Shown here one piece after another: positions 62,274 through 64,000 of a stretch of 64,000 nucleotides of DNA. The position numbers and the translations under genes were made by a program. The stretch is from positions 62,001-126,000 of the forward strand of contig NZ_AP017899.1 of assembly GCF_003609835.1 (NCBI RefSeq), in the 5' to 3' direction. The number at the start of each line of letters is the position of its first letter. Position 1 is the stretch's first letter. Source of the DNA: Sphingopyxis sp. FD7. Lineage in GTDB: Bacteria > Pseudomonadota > Alphaproteobacteria > Sphingomonadales > Sphingomonadaceae. The notes below the pieces were generated by a model, which was not told the DNA's origin, did not search any database, and saw nothing but the letters and a program-made list of their open reading frames with translations.

Positions 62274-63119
62274 TCAGCCGTTCCAGTGATCGTGCGTGCG
62301 CTCCTTCGGTGGCCGCCCGCGCCTTTTGGGCGGCGGCGGCGGCGTGATCGCTGAGATCGCCCTGGTGTGTTCCGGCACGAGGTCGGAGTGCGCGCGCAAG
62401 CGGTAACTGGCGCCCTCGATCTGGATCACGATGGCATGGTGCAGCAAGCGATCGAGGAGCGCCGTTGCCACCACCGGATCCCCGAACACCTCGCCCCATT
62501 CAGCAAAGCCGCGGTTGGATGTGAGGATCATCGCTCCCTTTTCGTAACGGGAGTTGACCAGCTGGAAGAAGAGGTTGGCACCGCCGGGCGTAACCGGGAG
62601 GTAGCCGATCTCATCGACGATAAGGAGGGTGTTTCGGTTGAAGAACCGGAGCCGTTCGGGAAGCCGTCCGTCACGCTCGGCACGCACCAGCATGTCGATC
62701 ACCTCAGCCAGACTGGCGCGGTAAACACGCTTGCCAGCGCGAACAGCCTCTGCGCCCAAGGCTGTCGCCAGATGGCTCTTGCCTGTGCCCGGCGGTCCCA
62801 GCAGATGGACCACCTCGCCGCGCTCGATAAAGTCGAGCTGCGCCAGTGCGAGGATGCGGCCGCGATCCAGCGAAGGCTGGAACGAGAAGTCGAAGCCTTC
62901 GAGGGTTTTCATGGGCATGAGCCGTGAGGTCTTGAGCCCGACAGTGAAGCGCCTGCTTTCCCGATTGCCATACTCATGCGAGAGCAAGACATCGATGGCT
63001 TCAAGCGCGGTCATTTCGCCGCGCTCCAGACACCGCATGGTATGATCAAGTACCTCGAGCGCGCGGGGCATTCTCAGGCCAACCAGGCTCGTGCGGATGC
63101 GGTCGATGATCTCCGTCAT
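62274..63119 (-). CDS. istB: IS21-family helper ATPase
   Basis: A 281-residue AAA+ ATPase with Walker A GPPGTGKSHLA near residue 108 and Walker B TLLIVDEIGYLPVTPGG near 170. A Pro/Arg-rich tail PPPPPKRRGRPPKE with an AT-hook-like RGRP sits near 265-275. The start overlaps the istA stop (ATGA at 63116-63119). Confidence 0.93.
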   Translation of the reverse strand: MTEIIDRIRTSLVGLRMPRALEVLDHTMRCLERGEMTALEAIDVLLSHEYGNRESRRFTVGLKTSRLMPMKTLEGFDFSFQPSLDRGRILALAQLDFIERGEVVHLLGPPGTGKSHLATALGAEAVRAGKRVYRASLAEVIDMLVRAERDGRLPERLRFFNRNTLLIVDEIGYLPVTPGGANLFFQLVNSRYEKGAMILTSNRGFAEWGEVFGDPVVATALLDRLLHHAIVIQIEGASYRLRAHSDLVPEHTRAISAITPPPPPKRRGRPPKERTHDHWNG

Positions 63120-64000
63120 GGCCGTACCTCGCTGCCGGCCAGTCGCCGTCCTACCGCCTCGTAGAAGCCCAGCGAGCGCCTGGTAATCTCAAGCCCTGCA
63201 GGCGGCGGCACTGTTGCCGCGCGAGGCGGAGCGAGCCGCCGGTGGGAAGGATCAACCCGGCGCTGATTGCGTCCATCGAGAACGGGATGCACCGCGATCA
63301 GCTTGCGATCCTCGAAGATCCTGATCTCACGGGGATGATTCTGCACCTCCACGACCCGTTTGCGCGTAGCGTCGGGCACCGAGTAGAGATTGCCGCCAAC
63401 CGATACCATGCCTTCATGGCTGACTCGCCGCTCGATCGTGAGCACCGCATTGTATGGGGCCGCAGGCAAGGCCGTCAGGACCGGTTGCTCCTCGGCAAAG
63501 TGCTCGCTGACGATCCGCCGGGTCGTGGCATGCAACCGAACATTCGCGACCGTGTCCAGCCATTCGCGGAACTGCCTGTTCAGGTCATCAGCGTTGCAGA
63601 AGGTGCGTCCAAGGAAGAAGTCCTGACGGATGTAGCGGTAGGGCCGTTCGATCTTGCCCTTGGTTTTCGCCCGATAGGGCCTGCATGCACGCGGCAAAGC
63701 GCCGTAATGATCCAGCAAGGCCACCAGCGACCGATTGTAGATCACAATACCCTCGGCATCCTCATCGATCACAGCGGTTTTCATGCGGTCGTAAAGCACC
63801 TCGGACGGGGCACCGCCCATCGCATCGAAGGCGTCGATGTGGCAGCGCATCACCGTCTGCAGATCCTGGGTCGGACAGAACCGACCCCACAGCCAGCGGC
63901 TATGACCCAACACCATCGAGAACAGCCAGAAGATCCGGGTCACGCCCGGCTCATCGCTGAACGCCACCTTGAACTGGGCGAAGTCCACCTGGGCCTGCCG
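63116..64000 (-). CDS. istA: IS21-family transposase, N terminus beyond window
   Basis: The visible 294 codons begin inside the rve core. VDFAQFKVAFSDEPGVTRIFW carries the first catalytic Asp, VLYDRMKTAVIDED the second region, and KTKGKIERPYRYIRQDFF the Glu. The C-terminal beta-barrel (VSVGGNLYSVPDATR) and the basic tail follow. The HTH-bearing N terminus is outside the window. Confidence 0.9.
   Translation of the reverse strand, partial: RQAQVDFAQFKVAFSDEPGVTRIFWLFSMVLGHSRWLWGRFCPTQDLQTVMRCHIDAFDAMGGAPSEVLYDRMKTAVIDEDAEGIVIYNRSLVALLDHYGALPRACRPYRAKTKGKIERPYRYIRQDFFLGRTFCNADDLNRQFREWLDTVANVRLHATTRRIVSEHFAEEQPVLTALPAAPYNAVLTIERRVSHEGMVSVGGNLYSVPDATRKRVVEVQNHPREIRIFEDRKLIAVHPVLDGRNQRRVDPSHRRLAPPRAATVPPPAGLEITRRSLGFYEAVGRRLAGSEVRP

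Larger units (their letters stand above)
62217..64000. mobile_element. Second IS21-family element, truncated by window edge
   Basis: It starts near TGACTAATAATTCCCCAG (62217) and contains two copies of AATTCCCCAG (62224-62233 and 62249-62258), typical of the multiple end-repeats of IS21. It encodes istB and the larger part of istA on the minus strand. The proteins differ clearly from those of the element at 32.7 kb, so it is a different IS21-family member. The other end is beyond the window. Confidence 0.8.

Overview
The window looks like part of a catabolic plasmid (or a chromosome-integrated relative) from an alphaproteobacterium, most likely a sphingomonad (Novosphingobium/Sphingobium/Sphingopyxis type). 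The reasons are a complete lig-type protocatechuate 4,5-cleavage gene set, a TonB-dependent receptor whose mature N terminus carries the EIIVTAQRRE-like sequence typical of sphingomonads, uniformly high G+C with tightly packed ATGA-overlapping genes, and a Rep_3 / ParA / ParB replication-partition module next to a long block of plasmid accessory genes. The family assignment is read from the sequence; the taxon is inferred.

Region 1 (1-23.4 kb) is a peripheral catabolic island for an unidentified substrate. A leftward operon runs from a TonB-dependent receptor through an FMN-dependent luciferase-like monooxygenase, crotonase, 3-hydroxyacyl-CoA dehydrogenase, acyl-CoA dehydrogenase, acyl-CoA ligase, SnoaL-like protein, BKACE-type cleavage enzyme, cyclase-family hydrolase and FMN reductase to ribB (cut by the window edge). 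On the other side are a Baeyer-Villiger monooxygenase facing an esterase, an amidohydrolase with a DUF59 protein, and a rightward operon of SDRs, a GST, a crotonase and a second acyl-CoA ligase that ends in a TetR regulator. That regulator is paralogous to a TetR gene at 11.6 kb. Three divergent promoter regions carry the same operator-like palindrome (GTCAACA-N4-TGTTGAC), so the region probably forms one regulon. The likely logic is uptake, flavin-dependent oxygenation (with dedicated FMN supply), ester hydrolysis, CoA activation and beta-oxidation-like chain cutting.

Region 2 (23.4-32.7 kb) begins with an 18-bp tRNA 3'-end remnant that looks like an integration scar. It then holds the full protocatechuate 4,5-cleavage pathway: ligI-ligU-ligK leftward, and ligR, a DUF1932 dehydrogenase, ligJ-ligA-ligB-ligC and an aldo/keto reductase rightward. 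This takes protocatechuate to pyruvate and oxaloacetate.

Region 3 (32.7-41.3 kb) is rearranged DNA. It holds an IS21-family element whose istA is split by an IS110-family element, a LysR gene cut off by the IS21 end, an intact mmsA fused by deletion to the 3' half of mmsB, and a tyrosine recombinase that lacks one expected catalytic histidine.

Region 4 (40.4-45.4 kb) is the replicon core: a HTH protein, parB, parA, a Rep_3 initiator, two identical parS-like palindromes, an inverted-repeat rep operator and an iteron origin with 22-bp phasing.

Region 5 (45.4-62.2 kb) resembles the leading/establishment region of a conjugative plasmid. It holds a 1,405-residue methylase-like/Strawberry-notch helicase protein, HigBA and YefM-YoeB toxin-antitoxin pairs, an orphan Xre/MbcA-type antitoxin, a second small tyrosine recombinase, a large ParB-like protein, an ArdC-like antirestriction protein, several plasmid DUF proteins and a GHKL ATPase truncated by a second IS21-family element that runs off the window. 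The most interesting feature is a repeated leader in this region: a purine tract of about 18 nt (consensus GAAGGGRAGGGGGAGGGG) followed at once by a hairpin and then a start codon, seen in front of five of these genes. No relaxase, oriT, rRNA, intact tRNA or CRISPR array was found.
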